Below are positions 5,508-6,294 of a stretch of 6,294 nt of DNA, in pieces. A model generated the notes under the pieces. It did no database searches. It saw only the letters and a program-made list of their open reading frames with translations, and was not told the DNA's origin. Positions within the stretch are counted from its first letter, which is position 1. Every line of letters starts with the position of its first letter. The translations under genes were made by a program, and so were the position numbers. The stretch comes from a bacterium. Its GTDB lineage: Bacteria > Patescibacteriota > Minisyncoccia > Phycocordibacterales > VMEP01. Where the stretch lies: contig JAUYLU010000006.1 in assembly GCA_030699625.1 (NCBI GenBank), positions 1-6,294 of the forward strand, given 5' to 3'.

Positions 5508-6188
5508 TTAAAGCGCGTATTTCCCTTCCTTGTCGTCACGGACCACTTTTCCCCTTTCGAGGGTTATCACGCGCTTCCCGATGGAGTCGATGACGCCTTT
5601 GTTGTGGGTGGTGAGGATGATGGTGGTGCCGAGGTCGTTGATTTTTTTCAGAATGTGCACCACGTCGTGGGCGTTCACCGGATCGAGATTCCCCGTCGGC
5701 TCGTCGGCGATGATGACGTCGGGCTGGTTGATGATGGCCCGGGCGATGGCGACGCGCTGTTTCTCGCCGCCCGAGAGCTGGTGCGGGAAATTGAAGAGCT
5801 TGTCGCCGAGATCGACGAGCTCGAGCACGTGCGGGACGTCCGCGGCGATCTCCTCGTCGGTCTTTCCCGCCGCCTCCATGGCGAAGGCAATGTTCTCATA
5901 GGTGGTCTTGCCGGGAAGGAGACGGAAGTCCTGAAAGACGGTGCCGATGCGGCGGCGGAACTTGGTGATGTCGCCGTTCTTAAGCTTGTGGACGTTCGCC
6001 GACTCGAAAAAGACTTTTCCATCGGTGGGCCGCTCCTCGGCGAGGAGCATCTTGAGGAGCGTCGTTTTGCCGGCGCCCGAGTGTCCGACGAGCGAGATGA
6101 ACTCTCCCTGCGAGATGGTGAGCGAGACGCCGTCGAGCGCGATGGTTTCGTTCGGATATATTTTTGAAACTCCTTCGAAATAGATCAT
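5508..6188 (-). CDS. ftsE: Cell division ATP-binding protein FtsE
   Basis: FtsE is the cytoplasmic ATPase of the FtsEX complex. All ABC motifs are present in order: Walker A GHSGAGKT (35-42), the Q-loop in VFQDFRLL (Gln86), the signature LSGGEKQR (138-145), Walker B VIIADEP with catalytic Glu163, the D-loop NLDP (167-170) and the switch His195. VFQDFRLL and the short length of 226 residues are typical of FtsE rather than LolD or MacB, and the presence of ftsX next in line supports this. The ATG at 6188 gives the standard N-terminus (MIYFEGVSK); no Shine-Dalgarno sequence precedes it and a possible -10 box lies only nine bases upstream, so the mRNA may be leaderless. Confidence 0.96.
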   Translation of the reverse strand: MIYFEGVSKIYPNETIALDGVSLTISQGEFISLVGHSGAGKTTLLKMLLAEERPTDGKVFFESANVHKLKNGDITKFRRRIGTVFQDFRLLPGKTTYENIAFAMEAAGKTDEEIAADVPHVLELVDLGDKLFNFPHQLSGGEKQRVAIARAIINQPDVIIADEPTGNLDPVNAHDVVHILKKINDLGTTIILTTHNKGVIDSIGKRVITLERGKVVRDDKEGKYAL

Positions 6189-6196
6189 GAGAAAGC

Positions 6197-6225
6197 AGTA
6201 TACAGTATTGGGTATTTAGTATCGA
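6197..6225 (-). promoter_or_regulatory. Candidate ftsE promoter inside a repeat
   Basis: On the minus strand TATACT (6202-6197, five of six to TATAAT) follows TCGATA (6225-6220, four of six to TTGACA) with a 17-base spacer. The expected start is near 6190, one or two bases from the ftsE ATG. The boxes are made of the ATACT units of the surrounding repeat, so the match could be a by-product of the repeat. Confidence 0.4.
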
Positions 6226-6276
6226 GTATGGGAAAAAAATCCAATACTAAATACTGCATACACTATACTACATACT
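6197..6276. repeat. Imperfect inverted repeat of AGTAT/ATACT units upstream of ftsE
   Basis: The left arm holds four AGTAT units and the right arm four ATACT units around an A-rich centre. Folding 6197 on 6276 pairs 29 of 37 stem positions (one of them G-T). No gene is visible between the ftsE start and the right window edge; apart from this repeat I see nothing definite in 6189-6294. The unit style resembles the AAAACT tract inside pyrG. It may be a mobile or replicating intergenic repeat, a terminator for a gene outside the window, or the ftsE control region. Confidence 0.7.
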
Positions 6277-6294
6277 TATAGCCCCTTCTCCGCC

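Noticed and set aside
5355..6167. Plus-strand open frame of 270 codons opposite ftsE
   Set aside because: It is a shadow of a fully conserved ABC ATPase and shows no family features.

Overview
The window reads as a piece of a bacterial chromosome in which every supported gene lies on the minus strand, so transcription runs from right to left. The genes are GC-rich and the gaps are short and AT-rich. I infer a member of the Patescibacteria (CPR, Parcubacteria-like). The reasons are an exported protein made of repeated cysteine modules, a proline-rich single-pass membrane protein, short-unit tandem repeats both inside and between genes (including inside a housekeeping gene), and almost no Shine-Dalgarno sequences. 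The lineage is an inference from style, not a proven assignment.

Layout in the direction of transcription, from the right edge: an imperfect inverted repeat built of AGTAT/ATACT units (6197-6276); ftsE, the ATPase of the divisome ABC complex (5508-6188); a clear intrinsic terminator (5451-5481); a 238-bp gap with a consensus-like promoter and a 13-bp inverted repeat; ftsX, the membrane partner of FtsE (4343-5269); pyrG, CTP synthase (2595-4331), 11 bp after ftsX; a gap with a weak hairpin and an extended -10 promoter; a proline-rich single-pass membrane protein (2109-2537); a 604-residue exported protein with nine cysteine modules (298-2112), joined to the previous gene by an ATGA overlap; a 28-bp perfect palindrome that contains its stop codon; tRNA-Gln(CUG) (127-197); and a strongly structured trailer followed by a possible gene start with a GGAGG motif at the left edge (1-17).

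FtsE and FtsX form the complex that couples division to cell-wall hydrolysis. Here they appear transcriptionally separable, and ftsX shares its transcript with pyrG rather than with a visible wall-hydrolase activator. The two genes after pyrG look like a small operon of unknown function acting at or outside the membrane. It is the best candidate for an undescribed system here.

The most unusual signals are four. First, the tRNA trailer can pair with the T-arm of the tRNA, using G-U pairs that exist only in the minus-strand RNA. Second, a five-copy 7-bp repeat inside pyrG departs from its consensus at exactly the two places where the consensus would create an in-frame stop. Third, ftsE and ftsX are split by a terminator. 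Fourth, the exported protein has a 5+4 module architecture of paired cysteines.
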